Assembly: GCF_000350225.1 (NCBI RefSeq)
Contig: NW_005178559.1
Location: forward strand, 170,236-234,235
Reading direction: 5' to 3'
Length of the DNA stretch: 64,000 nt
From: Chondrus crispus
Lineage: Eukaryota; Rhodophyta; Florideophyceae; Gigartinales; Gigartinaceae
Made by a program: the position numbers and the translations under genes. This document shows, piece by piece, positions 32,129 through 42,237 of this stretch (within the stretch, counting starts at the first letter, position 1; each line of letters opens with the position of its first letter). A model generated the notes under the pieces. The model was not told the DNA's origin and did not search any database. It saw only the letters and a program-made list of their open reading frames with translations.

Positions 32129-33373
32129 TCAGCAGAATTGCTGCATGTACGGTCGCAGCACTTCTCCAACGGCCTTAATCTGATCAACAGTGACACCAGA
32201 GAAGGCGAAGCGCACGTACTGCTTCGATTCTCCAACTGTAGGAGTTCCGAAATGAGCACGAGTGCAGAAAGACACACCAGTTTCTCGCAGGACCTTGCTT
32301 CTGAACGTCTCAATGTGGCTGATGTTCATGGCCTTCATCGCTTTGGTAACATTCGCCATCATGTAGAACGTGGCCTTCGGAATGATTGCATGGAAGCCAG
32401 GGATACTGTTGAGCTCTTCCGCGAGTACATCCCTTCGGACCTCGAGCTCGTTCACCATGTCCACGGTGAATTTCTTCGCTTCCGGATGCTCGAGGGCAGT
32501 CACACCAGCCACCTGTACGAAGTGAGTGGTGCAAGCCTCATCGTTGGTGTTAATCTTAGTGACCATGTCGATGAGCCATCTTGGTCCGACGACACCACCC
32601 AGGCGCCATCCAGTCATGGCGAAACTCTTGGAGAAGGTATAGCCACAAAGTGTGCGGTCAAACATACCCGGGAGAGAAGCGATATGAATGAAGTCATCCC
32701 TGTTGAAGTCGGAGAATGTGATCTGATAGTAAGGATCATCGGAGAAGCAATAGAGGTCCTTCTCGACGCAGAGGTCAGCGATAGCCTCGAGCTCGGCCCT
32801 GGTGTGGGCGACGCCCATGGGGTTCTGGAAGTTGTTTACGAAGATAGCCTTGGTCCTAGGAGTGATCTTAGTACGCAGTTCCTGGACGTCGAGAGAGAAG
32901 CTTCCATCAGCGGTCTCCTTGTACAGATACGGGACAGGCTTAGTATTCAAAAACTTAGCCATGGATTCATAAATAGGGTACCCCGGGGATGGGAAGAGAA
33001 CCTCATCGCCTTCATTGCAGACGCACATGATGAACTTTCCAATTCCGGGTTTGCCACCACTCTGGACCGAGACATTCTCGGCGAGATAGCTGAGTCCGAA
33101 GACATCGTTGTAGTGGTCGGCAAGGGACTTACGGAGAGATGGAATACCTGCGGCGGGGCAGTAGCCGGTGAAGCCGTCATCAATGGCGTTCTTGCAAGCC
33201 TCCTTGACGACAGTCGGGGTGGGGAAGTTCAGGTCACCGATGTGGAAGGGATAGACCTTCCTGCCCGAGGCCTTGATCTTGCCAGCCTCAAGGGCGACGG
33301 CATAAGCAGTTTCAGTACCAAGACGGCCGAGGCGGTCGGCGAGCGGGTCACGGTAGTTGGCAACAGAACCCAT
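32129..33373 (-). CDS. Class I/II PLP-dependent aminotransferase
   Basis: The protein has 414 residues, uninterrupted. The PLP lysine is K249 in TFSKSFAMTGWRLG, with R256 for the phosphate. NNFQNPMG (about 180-187) carries the cofactor Asn, SDDPYY (211-216) the pyridine Asp and Tyr, and R388 in YVRFAFSG the substrate carboxylate Arg. The layout and the KxxTGWRLG motif place it in the gamma-type aspartate/alanine aminotransferase group of the AspC/bacterial-archaeal style. The exact substrate is not clear, but aspartate or alanine with 2-oxoglutarate is likely. No targeting peptide is evident, so it is probably cytosolic. A TATAAAA box lies 128 bp upstream. Confidence 0.85.
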   Translation of the reverse strand: MGSVANYRDPLADRLGRLGTETAYAVALEAGKIKASGRKVYPFHIGDLNFPTPTVVKEACKNAIDDGFTGYCPAAGIPSLRKSLADHYNDVFGLSYLAENVSVQSGGKPGIGKFIMCVCNEGDEVLFPSPGYPIYESMAKFLNTKPVPYLYKETADGSFSLDVQELRTKITPRTKAIFVNNFQNPMGVAHTRAELEAIADLCVEKDLYCFSDDPYYQITFSDFNRDDFIHIASLPGMFDRTLCGYTFSKSFAMTGWRLGGVVGPRWLIDMVTKINTNDEACTTHFVQVAGVTALEHPEAKKFTVDMVNELEVRRDVLAEELNSIPGFHAIIPKATFYMMANVTKAMKAMNISHIETFRSKVLRETGVSFCTRAHFGTPTVGESKQYVRFAFSGVTVDQIKAVGEVLRPYMQQFC

Positions 33374-33500
33374 GGTTGTGGTAGTTAGGATAGAGTGAGG
33401 AGGGTGTGGAATGAGTTAAGGTTGAAGAAAAAGGGGTAAAGAAAGGCTAGGACTTGGGATGGTGGTGGTCGACGAAGTAGAGTGCGAGGGCCAATGGGGT

Positions 33501-33507
33501 TTTTATA
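33501..33507 (-). promoter_or_regulatory. TATA box of the aminotransferase gene
   Basis: TATAAAA on the minus strand, 128-134 bp upstream of the ATG. A CCAAT motif lies nearby (33491-33495 on the plus strand). The leader is rich in pyrimidines on the sense strand. Confidence 0.55.
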
Positions 33508-33795
33508 GGGATGGGGAAAGGTGGATGTGGGTTGTTATCGAGGTTGGGAATATGCGTGAAATGAAGGAGAGAGAAGCCGAAAGAGGGATGAATGGATGCA
33601 TATTGAAGTGGCGGTGGTGTGCTGTTAGCCAAGGCTCTCCTGGGGCACAGGAAGCAGCATTGATTTGCACGTACAGGCAACTGCGTTGCGGAGATAGATA
33701 TTATGCACAGCGGGTGGGCGACGTCCGTCTCACGTGGAATTGTGCGCAAGTTCCATCCGCGGATATTTGCATTCCGCCTCCATGGGGCCGTGTAC

Positions 33796-33864
33796 GGTGG
33801 GGGATATTTCACGGTGCGGTGCACAACACGGTGGGGGATATTTCACGGTGCGGTGCACAACACG
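33796..33864 (+). repeat. 34-bp tandem duplication upstream of the aminotransferase
   Basis: Two copies of a GTGGGGGATATTTCACGGTG unit that continues to CACAACACG, side by side. It lies about 430 bp upstream of the start codon and could hold duplicated promoter sites. Confidence 0.8.
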
Positions 33865-34788
33865 CCTGTCGGGCAGTATCGTAAGGCGCTGAACGGATGG
33901 AAACGCCGCTGGGGAGTGTCTACCACTGGTTGAAAATGAAAATCCAATGGAGAAGCGCCAGGTGGCTGCAAGAACGTCGAGACTTGCGCATACGCCGATG
34001 CGGTGCGCACTTGTCAGGTTTGGAGGCGCACATGCAAGTGGAGGATGCAAATTCAGCCAATGGGGGACCGGAGATTTGTTGTGAGGCGCGCGATCCGCCA
34101 ATTGTAGCGCTATTGGATCACGAGTCTGCTCTGTGGGTGTGATCGGTGCAAGATACAGTAGGTAACGTCGTAAAGGCATGTCCCGCAGGCTCATCCATAC
34201 GGATGGAAAGATTCAACTGTGGATGAGCCGCAGCTGGAGGCTGTACGGTCAGCCTCCATATGCAACTGGAGGCTCTACGAATGGAACGAAGCCGAAAGTG
34301 GAATCACACTCTCGGCCCGAGGTGGTGCACTGTTCCCAATAGCCACACGCCAAGTATATTCGTGCGCGACACGCGTCCGGATCGCGGGAGTGTCTCGCAT
34401 CAGAGTATGAAAGAATACTGTTTGAACGCAAATCGTGAGGCGAATATGACGCCTCGTAAATGCCGAAGCATTACACTTGCTTGACCCTTTTTAAGCTTTT
34501 CATTCACCCTTCTGTTCCCTTATCTCACACCCGCAGATCTCTGCCAGCCGCAATCTTAACCGCCCAATGCCCCTCCCACCTCACCCTTGCTGTGATACTG
34601 CACCTCGGAAGCCTAACCTCACGTTTGTCTCCCCGCGCCAGGGCCTAATCCTTACCCTTCTCCATTCGTTCACCCGTTCACTTCCGCTCTCACGCGCCCC
34701 ACACATTCCCCCCGTCTTCTCCCCATACCAGTCCACCCGGTCCTTACCGTCCGCCCACATCCACAACCACCCGCCAGCCACTCCAGCC
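33865..34788. other. Upstream region between the aminotransferase and reductase genes
   Basis: No gene is seen. Hairpins lie at 34189-34230 (GGCTCATCCA stem) and 34234-34255 (GGAGGCTG stem). From about 34490 to the reductase ATG the sequence is strongly C-rich, as in other leaders here. Confidence 0.5.
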
Positions 34789-35799
34789 ATGGTCGCCCCC
34801 ACCGCCACCGCCGCCGCCGCTGCCGCTTGGCGCGTTGTCGTGACGCGCCGCGTCGCACCCGAGGCCATGCAGATCCTTCGCGACGCGGCGCCGGCGCTGG
34901 ATCTAGATGTGTGGGACAGCGAGGACCCGATGCCGCGAGACCAACTGCTCGCGCGCCTCTCGGTGGGCGCCGATGCCTTGTATTGCATGCTCACGGACAA
35001 GATCGATGCCGCCGTCCTGGACGCGGGCGGCGATCGCCTCAAGATGGTGTCGACCATGTCGGTGGGCTACAACCATATCGACACGTCGGAATGCAAGCGG
35101 CGCGGCGTCGTGCTGGGCAACACGCCGGACGTACTCACGGAAACCACCGCCGATACGACCGTCGGGTTGGTGCTGGCGGCGTGTCGCAGGTTCAAGGAGG
35201 CGACAGCGTCGGTCGCAGACGGGACGTGGGGCACGTGGAAGCCCAACGGCATGTGTGGGCCGGATGTGTATGGCGCGACCGTGGGGGTGATTGGACTGGG
35301 GCGGATTGGGGCGGCCGTGGCGAGAAGGCTCCGGGCGTTTAGTTGTAAGATTTTGTATACTGGGCGTGCCCCGAAGCCGGAGTTTGAAGAGGTGTTGGAC
35401 GCCAAGTTTGTGAGGTTGGAGGAGCTGCTGGCAGAGGCGGATATTGTGATTCCGTTGTGTCCGTTGAATGAGAGCACGAAAGGGATGTTTGACAAGAGTA
35501 AGTTCAGGGCGATGAAGAAGACGGCAGTGTTTATTAACGCGGCTAGGGGGGAGCTGGTGAATCAAGAGGACTTGTGCGAAGCTTTAACTGAGGGGGAGAT
35601 CTTTGCAGCAGGGTTAGACGTGACGACGCCCGAGCCACTGCCGACGGATAGCCCGCTGATCAAGTGCCCCAATTGCTTCATTTTACCCCATATTGGAAGC
35701 GCGAGTAAGGGCACCAGGACGGCCATGGCGACTCTAGCGGCAAAGAATCTGGTGGCGTCATATAAGGGAGAGGAGTTACCGAGTGAGGTCAAGTTGTGA
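34789..35799 (+). CDS. GRHPR: Glyoxylate/hydroxypyruvate reductase (D-2-hydroxyacid dehydrogenase)
   Basis: 336 residues from the ATG at 34789; the frame is open upstream but that part is leader-like and Pro-rich. The family's split substrate domain runs from 1 to about 105 and returns at the end. The NAD(P)-binding Rossmann loop is GVIGLGRIG near residue 165-172. The catalytic residues are Arg in INAARGELVN, Glu in DVTTPEPLP and His in ILPHIGSAS. TPDVLTETTAD and the YTGRAPKP stretch after the Rossmann fold are specific to the GRHPR/GhrB branch, and YTGR hints at NADPH use. It reduces glyoxylate or hydroxypyruvate, a photorespiration-linked step in algae. The Ala-rich first residues (AAAAAAAW) are short; no clear signal peptide is seen and the cell location is unclear. 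Confidence 0.9.
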   Translation: MVAPTATAAAAAAWRVVVTRRVAPEAMQILRDAAPALDLDVWDSEDPMPRDQLLARLSVGADALYCMLTDKIDAAVLDAGGDRLKMVSTMSVGYNHIDTSECKRRGVVLGNTPDVLTETTADTTVGLVLAACRRFKEATASVADGTWGTWKPNGMCGPDVYGATVGVIGLGRIGAAVARRLRAFSCKILYTGRAPKPEFEEVLDAKFVRLEELLAEADIVIPLCPLNESTKGMFDKSKFRAMKKTAVFINAARGELVNQEDLCEALTEGEIFAAGLDVTTPEPLPTDSPLIKCPNCFILPHIGSASKGTRTAMATLAAKNLVASYKGEELPSEVKL

Positions 35800-36934
35800 A
35801 GGGGAGGCCGGAATAAAGGTAGTGGAGCTTGTGTCATTGTAAACAAAGGCACAAAACGGAGCGACAGACGGAGTGTGATGGAGAGGCATCTGAAGTAGTT
35901 ATTGATTGTGTCGTGCGCAGCAGGCCGGGAAAGCTGTGGGAGGAAAAGGAGAAAGCAGGTGTTGGGTGCGTCGCGTGCGGCCATTCAGATACGGTGGGTT
36001 CAAGGTTGTGGAATGTAGTCAGTATGTTTTATGGCGAGGGCATGGGGTGAGGTGTCCAGAAGGTGTAGTCATAAAACATGAGTGTAGGGTTGCGTGTGAG
36101 GAATACCCTTCGAAGGGTCGGTAACGTGGAGGTAAGGTCTAGGCTTTCTCGATGTTAGGGGGTTAGGGGGGTGGAATAAGACAGGGGGCGAAGGAACTGC
36201 GGCTTTCCAACTAACATGAGTCTGCTATGGAAGCGGATTGCGTTGGCAGTCAACGTGAGGCGGTGTTAACGTTGGGCGGCATCAGCGATATTTACGATGA
36301 CGCTTTGGTGCGGGCGCAGTGTGCCCAATGTGGAGGTGGAGCGAGGTGCGGACCAACGGGTATCGTTAGAAAAGTTTAAGAAACAGTGTGTGAGGAGCAG
36401 GGTATGCCGCTGAATAGAGTCTGAAAACGGAGTTTATTTTTGTAATAAATAAAGGGGGGCGTTCAGGGGTGGCTGTGTAAAGCATGAAAGTGGGAAGGTA
36501 TGAGAATGGGTCGGCCTTGATAGGGCGCGACAAACGTTATTTTACGGGTTTGCTTCGTGGCAAGTAATTAGTGGAAAAGCGAGCCTGAGCGGCAATGCTG
36601 TCTCGGCATTGGTTATCGCTCAAGCCCCATCCCTCTTCCTCGCAGCACCCATCCCCCGCTTCCGGTTGCCCGGCCATTCCAACGATGCCCTCTCCGCTGC
36701 TCAGGCCCATTTCTCCCGCCGCCCCCACCTTCCCCTCCCTCACCGAGCGGCAGTCCCTGCCCCAACCCTTTCTCACACCCACCCAACGAATTCTTCCGCC
36801 CGACATCGCAACACCTCGTCACTCCCCTTCCCCCAACGCGGCGCACACTCTGCACTTCATGCTGCCTTCTCTCGACCGCCCCGGTCGCGACGACTCGCAC
36901 CCGTCGTTGAGTTGAACCCGCGCCACGTCGTTCC
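35800..36934. other. Gene-free stretch between the reductase and formin genes
   Basis: No gene is seen. It is G-rich in the middle (36100-36370), with two adjacent TTAGGGG-like runs at about 36156-36172, and C-rich from 36620 to the formin ATG, as in other leaders. Confidence 0.5.
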
Positions 36935-39900
36935 ATGAAGGGGCTTTTTCAAACCTTTTATAAGAAGCCGAAGCCGCGCAAAATCATAGAGCTTTCCGAT
37001 GGCGTCTTCATCGCTCTCTACGAGGAGGACACCTTTGTCTCGGATTTGAAGGTCGCTCTACAGCAGGCGTACAAGAAGTATGGCGAAACCCGACGCGCTC
37101 TCGTCCTCGACGTCGGTGCCCATGGTCAGGAGCCATGGATGACCGATATCCTCCCCGGCGTCGTCGTTACCACCACCAGCCATCTCGGTCCGTACTATCT
37201 CGCCCCGTCCTTGTCCTCCGTCTTTGAGGTTGTCTGTGAAGCCTACCAATGGCTCGCGCAGGGGTTGGAGATGGGCTCCCAAAACATTGTTATCATCATC
37301 GCTCGCAACGAGGTCTCCGACCGCTATCGGCCTCTCACCGCCGTTGCCCTTGTCGCTTGCGCCTATCTCACCTACGTCAGTATCTACGAGAACGGTGTCG
37401 ACGCCCTTGACCATTTCATGAATCTCGTCAAGAAGTCAGGGATGTGCTCAGAGCGTCAAATTGAGCAGGACATCACAAGCGTTCCCACCTTGTACCAATA
37501 TTTACGATTCTTCACGATGCTGCGAATCCGCCCCGTTCTCCCCAACAACCGCCCCATGCAAATAGCAAAGATTCTCGTCCAGGGAACTGTCAAGATTGAC
37601 GACCAGCCCTGGAATCCTATTGTACGCATATTTCAAGCAGGTCGGAACCAGACCAAAGAGTGCACCACTATTATGCAAGAGGACAATGGTCTGGGAAATG
37701 ATGCCTTGATAGGTACAGGTTATGCCTCATTCGTCACCAACGAGGTCATTTCGGGCGATATCGTTCTTGTATTCGAGCACTGGGTCCCTATTTCCGACGA
37801 CACCAAACCACTTTTTACTATTGCAGGTCACACAGGCTTCCTTCAACCTCCGTATCACCGCGTGCGTTTCCAAGATGTCGAAATGGCCCCAGCCCTCGCG
37901 AGTAAGTTTGAGACAATTGATGACTTCGGTGTCGACCTATTCTTCGAATACCTGGATCCACCTGAGGGTGTCTCCATAGACGACTTTTCCGACCAAGCTC
38001 TGCAGAGATATGAAGATATGTATGGCGTGGAAGATGCAGACTTGCTTGGGCGTGCCGCTGATCTCAACGAGATTGTTCAAGAGATAGTCACTCGGGCACC
38101 CAAAGTCGCTCCAAAATCAATGAAAGCTATAATGCAACCGCAGGTATCAGCGCGCACTCAAAGCGGAGACATCTTTGAAGAAATGAAACAGAAAAATGCC
38201 GAACGCGAGAAGAGAATACAAGAGAACCAGAAAATACTCCGCGGAAGTGACACGCAGCGGAAGGCCAAGTTGCTTCAAGAAACCTTTGATTGTGACTTCG
38301 AGGAAGACACAGTTGACGACTTCATAGAGGTGTTCAAGCGATACAAGGAAGAGATTGGTATAGAACAGCCGGGAGACAGATCTTCACGACAGAAGACAGC
38401 GAAGGAAGTTCTTGCCAAAACCTTTATGGCAAGAAGGACATCTGATCAGCATCAGCTGGAATTCTCTTCTGAAGAAGACGGGTTTGGTGATATTGCACGT
38501 TTCATTGATGAAGAGGAACTTGACGAAATGGATGTGTTAAGACACACCAGCTCCCACGCGCAGAATAGCGATGAGGAACAGGGCGAATATGATGGAAACG
38601 AAAGCGCGAGCAGCGAGGAGAAACAGGCAGACATGCTCAAGAATGCTGTCCAGGTCTTGTTAAGAGGGGTGAAGCAGACTGGACGAACAGGCCGGTTCAG
38701 GGCGGATGACTTTTTAGCCAAGAGTACTGAAAATGCCATTGACGATTCAGATATTCTTTCACAGTTCTCGCAGATCACTGAGGCCCTTCAAGCTCTTGTG
38801 GTTGAGTCCAAAGACGCTGGGACTAATGGGACCGGTCGCAAGTTCTTCTCGACGCAAGAGGTCGTTGATAAGGTGAAGGTTATGCGACATGAAGCAGATC
38901 CGTCAGCTTCACAGAAACCCCCACCACCTCCAGGCATAGCAGCACTTAAAAAACCATCGGGTGCTTTGGGCGCAGCGCCACCACCACCGCCGCCAGCCTC
39001 TGGTTTACCGGGACTAAAACCTGCAGGTGGACAAGGGTCTGTAGGACCTCCGCCTCCGCCGCCCCCGCCGCCGCCCCGCCCTCCTAGCGGTGCAGGAAGC
39101 ACAGGTACTGGAAAAGGACCTCCTCCTCCTCCGCCTCCACCACCAAGTTTCGGCGGTGCAAAATCGGCCTTACCTGTTGCACCACCTCCACCCCCGAGTA
39201 TGAAACCAGGTGGTGCACCGCCACCTCCGCCGCCTCCTATGGGCGGCCTTAGAAAGCCTGCTCCTGCCCCACCACCGATGGGCAAGTTACGGCCTCCAAG
39301 TAAAGCGCCAGGCCTACTACCTCCAAAAGGACCTTTGGGGCCACCGGGCGCTCCTGGGGCTCCTTCAACGGGTCCTCCATCAGTCATAACTCCGAAGAGA
39401 AATGATACTAAACGGCTAAACTGGAACACTATTTCAAATATGAAGGTGAACAAGACACTTTATGCGAAAAAGGAATTCCTGGATGCAGTTTCCCTGGATG
39501 ACGAAACTCAAAAGGAGCTTCTTGAGAAATTCAGCAGTCGACCACCACCTAAAGTTTTCACAGACTCGGATGGTGACAAGAGCAAGGACGACACAAAGGG
39601 TCCGGTGACTGCAGGTATTTTAGATCAAAAACGAATGACAAATACGCTAATCATGCTGCGCAAGTTCAAGTGTGCACCGAAGGCGATCACGCTGGCAGTC
39701 GGAAAACTTGACCCTTTGGGTGAACAACTATCATTCGAGAATGTCAATGCGCTTTGTGCGAACGAATTCAAATCTGAGGAGCTTGAAATGGCGAAGAATT
39801 TCGCTGCTCCAGAGGAAGAAGTTGAAAAGCTGAACCCCGCCGAAAATTTCGCGTACCACGTTGCGCGAGTACCGCGGTGGACAATGAAAGTTCGCACGAT

Positions 39901-40984
39901 GCTGACAATGAGGACAGCAACTGAAGTTGAAGGGGAAATCAAGACGTCATTGGAAACAGTGATTACCGCTTCGAAGGAAGTCTTACAGTCAAAACGCTTT
40001 GAGAAAGTGTTGGCCGCGATTCTGGCCATCGGTAATTTCTTAAACGCTGGAACAGCGAAGGGATCAGCCCGCGGCTTCAGACTTGAAATCCTCCCGAAGC
40101 TGTCTGAAACGAAGGGACGGGACCGAGGCTTCAATCTACTTCACTATATAACTGACTTGCTTGAAAAGAAGGATCCTGATGCGTTGTTGTTTCCGGAGGA
40201 TATGAAGACGGTCGCCAAGGCGAAGCGAATATCAAAGGAAGACGTTGGAAGGGAGCTTTCCGCTTTTCAACGAGCCGTTGCCGTGATGGGCCGTGAGATT
40301 ACAGCGATGGTAAAAGAGCAGGAGATGGATGGCGGGGACCCCAATGTTTCTCTTCCGAGCACACCACCACCGCCAAAAACCTCTCGTCGTTCGTCAAATC
40401 TATCCGAATCGATGTTGTCAGCCCCTGCTCTATCCCCAAACTCACAACGGGAGAAGGATCCAGAGACTGTGGCTAACGAGGAGGACGCCGTGGACAGTAC
40501 GCCTAAGAAGGGCACCTCTCAACGGACGGAGAATAACGCCCTGGCCGTAGCAAAAGGAATGTACACAAAGGCTGAGACGGCAGTGGCAGAATTGCAAACA
40601 CTACAAGAAGAAATGCTGCGAAAGTTTTCCAATTTGGCGGTGCATCTTGGAGATGAACCCAAGTCAGCAAAAACAGAGGACTTCTTCGGGACGTTGTTCA
40701 ACTTTATCAATTCTTTCGAACAGAGTGTCAAAGATAACAGAGAACGGATAGAAGAGACCGCCCGGAAAGAACGTATCGCAACACGTCACGCTGAAGATAG
40801 CGAAAGACGACGCTTACGGTCAGCCGAAAAGGCAAAGCAAGCTCACACGGAGTCCCCAGATTTGAGCCCCGTGGCCGTCTCACTTGAAAATAAGGGAGGC
40901 ATGGAAATGGCTCTATCGCGGAATTCTTCCTCACCAACTGCTAACTCAAGCGAACCTAACCAAGCAATCACGCCCCCACAATAA
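36935..40984 (+). CDS. Formin with PTEN-like and C2 N-terminus (FH1-FH2)
   Basis: 1,349 residues with no intron. Residues 1-165 are PTEN-like, but where the Cys-X5-Arg loop should be (about 117-135) the sequence is IIIARNEVSDRYR without the Cys, so it is probably a dead phosphatase. A C2 domain follows (about 185-342). The middle is charged and coiled. FH1 (about 664-815) has several polyproline runs, profilin sites. FH2 starts near 818 (KRLNW) and includes GNFLNAGTAKGSARGF at about 1033. Its last part (FFGTLFNFINSFEQSVKDN) comes only after an insert of about 75 Ser/Pro-rich residues at about 1132-1206. FH2 dimers nucleate and cap actin filaments; PTEN/C2 regions would dock to membrane. PTEN-C2 formins are known from plants (class II) and some protists. 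Confidence 0.9.
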   Translation: MKGLFQTFYKKPKPRKIIELSDGVFIALYEEDTFVSDLKVALQQAYKKYGETRRALVLDVGAHGQEPWMTDILPGVVVTTTSHLGPYYLAPSLSSVFEVVCEAYQWLAQGLEMGSQNIVIIIARNEVSDRYRPLTAVALVACAYLTYVSIYENGVDALDHFMNLVKKSGMCSERQIEQDITSVPTLYQYLRFFTMLRIRPVLPNNRPMQIAKILVQGTVKIDDQPWNPIVRIFQAGRNQTKECTTIMQEDNGLGNDALIGTGYASFVTNEVISGDIVLVFEHWVPISDDTKPLFTIAGHTGFLQPPYHRVRFQDVEMAPALASKFETIDDFGVDLFFEYLDPPEGVSIDDFSDQALQRYEDMYGVEDADLLGRAADLNEIVQEIVTRAPKVAPKSMKAIMQPQVSARTQSGDIFEEMKQKNAEREKRIQENQKILRGSDTQRKAKLLQETFDCDFEEDTVDDFIEVFKRYKEEIGIEQPGDRSSRQKTAKEVLAKTFMARRTSDQHQLEFSSEEDGFGDIARFIDEEELDEMDVLRHTSSHAQNSDEEQGEYDGNESASSEEKQADMLKNAVQVLLRGVKQTGRTGRFRADDFLAKSTENAIDDSDILSQFSQITEALQALVVESKDAGTNGTGRKFFSTQEVVDKVKVMRHEADPSASQKPPPPPGIAALKKPSGALGAAPPPPPPASGLPGLKPAGGQGSVGPPPPPPPPPPRPPSGAGSTGTGKGPPPPPPPPPSFGGAKSALPVAPPPPPSMKPGGAPPPPPPPMGGLRKPAPAPPPMGKLRPPSKAPGLLPPKGPLGPPGAPGAPSTGPPSVITPKRNDTKRLNWNTISNMKVNKTLYAKKEFLDAVSLDDETQKELLEKFSSRPPPKVFTDSDGDKSKDDTKGPVTAGILDQKRMTNTLIMLRKFKCAPKAITLAVGKLDPLGEQLSFENVNALCANEFKSEELEMAKNFAAPEEEVEKLNPAENFAYHVARVPRWTMKVRTMLTMRTATEVEGEIKTSLETVITASKEVLQSKRFEKVLAAILAIGNFLNAGTAKGSARGFRLEILPKLSETKGRDRGFNLLHYITDLLEKKDPDALLFPEDMKTVAKAKRISKEDVGRELSAFQRAVAVMGREITAMVKEQEMDGGDPNVSLPSTPPPPKTSRRSSNLSESMLSAPALSPNSQREKDPETVANEEDAVDSTPKKGTSQRTENNALAVAKGMYTKAETAVAELQTLQEEMLRKFSNLAVHLGDEPKSAKTEDFFGTLFNFINSFEQSVKDNRERIEETARKERIATRHAEDSERRRLRSAEKAKQAHTESPDLSPVAVSLENKGGMEMALSRNSSSPTANSSEPNQAITPPQ

Positions 40985-41178
40985 ATATAAATCTCCTTTT
41001 CGAAGAGAAGAGTATCATTTGCGTGAGAAATACTAGGGCTCAGCGCTCGGTAATATTCGTGTTTCAAGCTGTCGTCGAATTCTCAGAGATCTTTCGAATA
41101 GGTCTGCATCAAGCCCAGTCATGTCTCGACAAAGCCTAGCTTTGAGTATGAACTAAGAAAAGAGGGTAGACATTCACG
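40985..41178. other. Convergent 3' region between formin and TEN1-like gene
   Basis: A short shared downstream region of 194 bp; nothing distinct apart from the two stop codons pointing at each other. Confidence 0.5.
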
Positions 41179-41619
41179 TTAGTAGACACAGATGAGCGCG
41201 ATGCCGGTTGACAGCAAGACGCGGTTCAAATGACAAACCTTGCCGTTGTCTTTTTCTAGTTCCCCAAGAAACTGAAGCAGCTTCCCCGGACGCAACTGTC
41301 CAAATTCTCCTAGCATAGATGCGTCGATGCGCAATTCTGCTCCATGATATTCCACTGTTAGTCTGCTTCTGAGGGCATCCAAACCTTTCACCCTGTATGC
41401 AATAAGAGCGGTATTCGCATGAATCAGTGAAAACGGGTCGTAAAGTTTCGTTTCAAAAATTAGAATCTGGAGTCAAACGGCTGCAAACATCTGACTCAAC
41501 AGGGCACGGACTGCTTATTACCTTCCCAGAATACGCACAGCATCGCCGTGAATATCGTCTGGGGCCCAGGACCCGAGCTCAGAGATGTGCATTATCCTGC
41601 CGCTCTTGATAGGCGGCAT
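41179..41619 (-). CDS. TEN1: TEN1-like telomere-capping (CST complex) protein, two exons
   Basis: Exon 1 is 41619-41522 and exon 2 is 41392-41179; together they encode 103 residues. Splicing joins ...AVRILG, an Arg split by the intron, and VKGLDAL. The single domain has an OB-fold pattern with TEN1 features. SGRIMHISEL is near the start, RILGRV is the first core strand, then LTVEYHGAELRID, RPGKLLQFLGELEKDNGK (family: RVGSxYQFxGEL) and a final strand with NRVLLSTGIAL (family: ARVxxxVDGxDL). The length is slightly below the usual 110-125. TEN1 with CTC1/STN1 binds single-stranded telomeric DNA and aids lagging-strand fill-in. It is divergent with WDR61. The family call rests on a short sequence and could also be another small OB-fold such as RPA3. 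Confidence 0.6.
41393..41521 (-). other. Intron of the TEN1-like gene, 129 nt
   Basis: On the minus strand it begins GTAATAAG and ends TTGCATACAG. It carries in-frame stops, so it must be removed; joining restores one uninterrupted OB-fold frame through a split Arg codon (AG|G). Confidence 0.7.
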
Positions 41620-42237
41620 GTCTCTGGCGGCGGCCATTTTGATGCTAGGCGAGACTTATGTCATTCAATGCGTTTCGTACTGCTGTAGCTCAAGGTGGTT
41701 CCCGTTTACAAGTCTGTGGGAAGTTTTGACGCTTTTCTTGGCAACCAGTGCGTGTGTATCGCAAGATCATGATCTACGACATCTGTGAGATACCCAGAGG
41801 CAGGGCGGGACCAGTACTTGGACACGTGAGTTTTTTGTTGCCCTTTTCCTCAAAAATTTCGCTTGATCTTTTCCGTATCATACCCTGTTGACATCCACGT
41901 AACAGAGTCTTCTGAAGCATGCTGCACGCGTAGTACGGGGGAAGGTACAGGCTGGTGCTTATTGAACACTGCTTAAGGTGCCCCGGAAATTATTTGTCCC
42001 TGACCTCACCCCTCCGTCTCTCCAAGCATTTGGGCATCTGCCGATTTACTCGGAAACCGGAAGGCCATCAAGCGCAACTCTAGATTGGAATTGCGTGTAG
42101 CCGCTGTTGCGTCTTAGTATTGACACCACCCACTTTTCGATTGAAACAGGAAGCACTACCTGTACTCTTCGCGAATCGGTAGCCTCTCAACTCGATCCAA
42201 GCAATCTCAATCGACTGTCTCAGCAGTGCAAGTTGTG
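41620..42237. promoter_or_regulatory. Divergent upstream region, TEN1-like and WDR61
   Basis: 618 bp between the two start codons. A GGCGGCGGCCATTTTG motif overlaps the region just upstream of the TEN1-like ATG (near 41627). There is no obvious TATA box on either side. Confidence 0.4.

Noticed and set aside
32099-33388. Open frame of 429 codons on the plus strand
   Set aside because: Antisense shadow of the aminotransferase; no motif of its own and it follows the codon bias of the opposite strand.
34903-35565. 220-codon minus-strand frame
   Set aside because: Antisense of the reductase gene, without recognisable features.
36156-36172. Telomere-like TTAGGGGG runs
   Set aside because: Only two imperfect units; no array.
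38788-39453. Gly-rich 221-codon minus-strand frame
   Set aside because: Gly runs are only the reverse complement of the formin polyproline codons.
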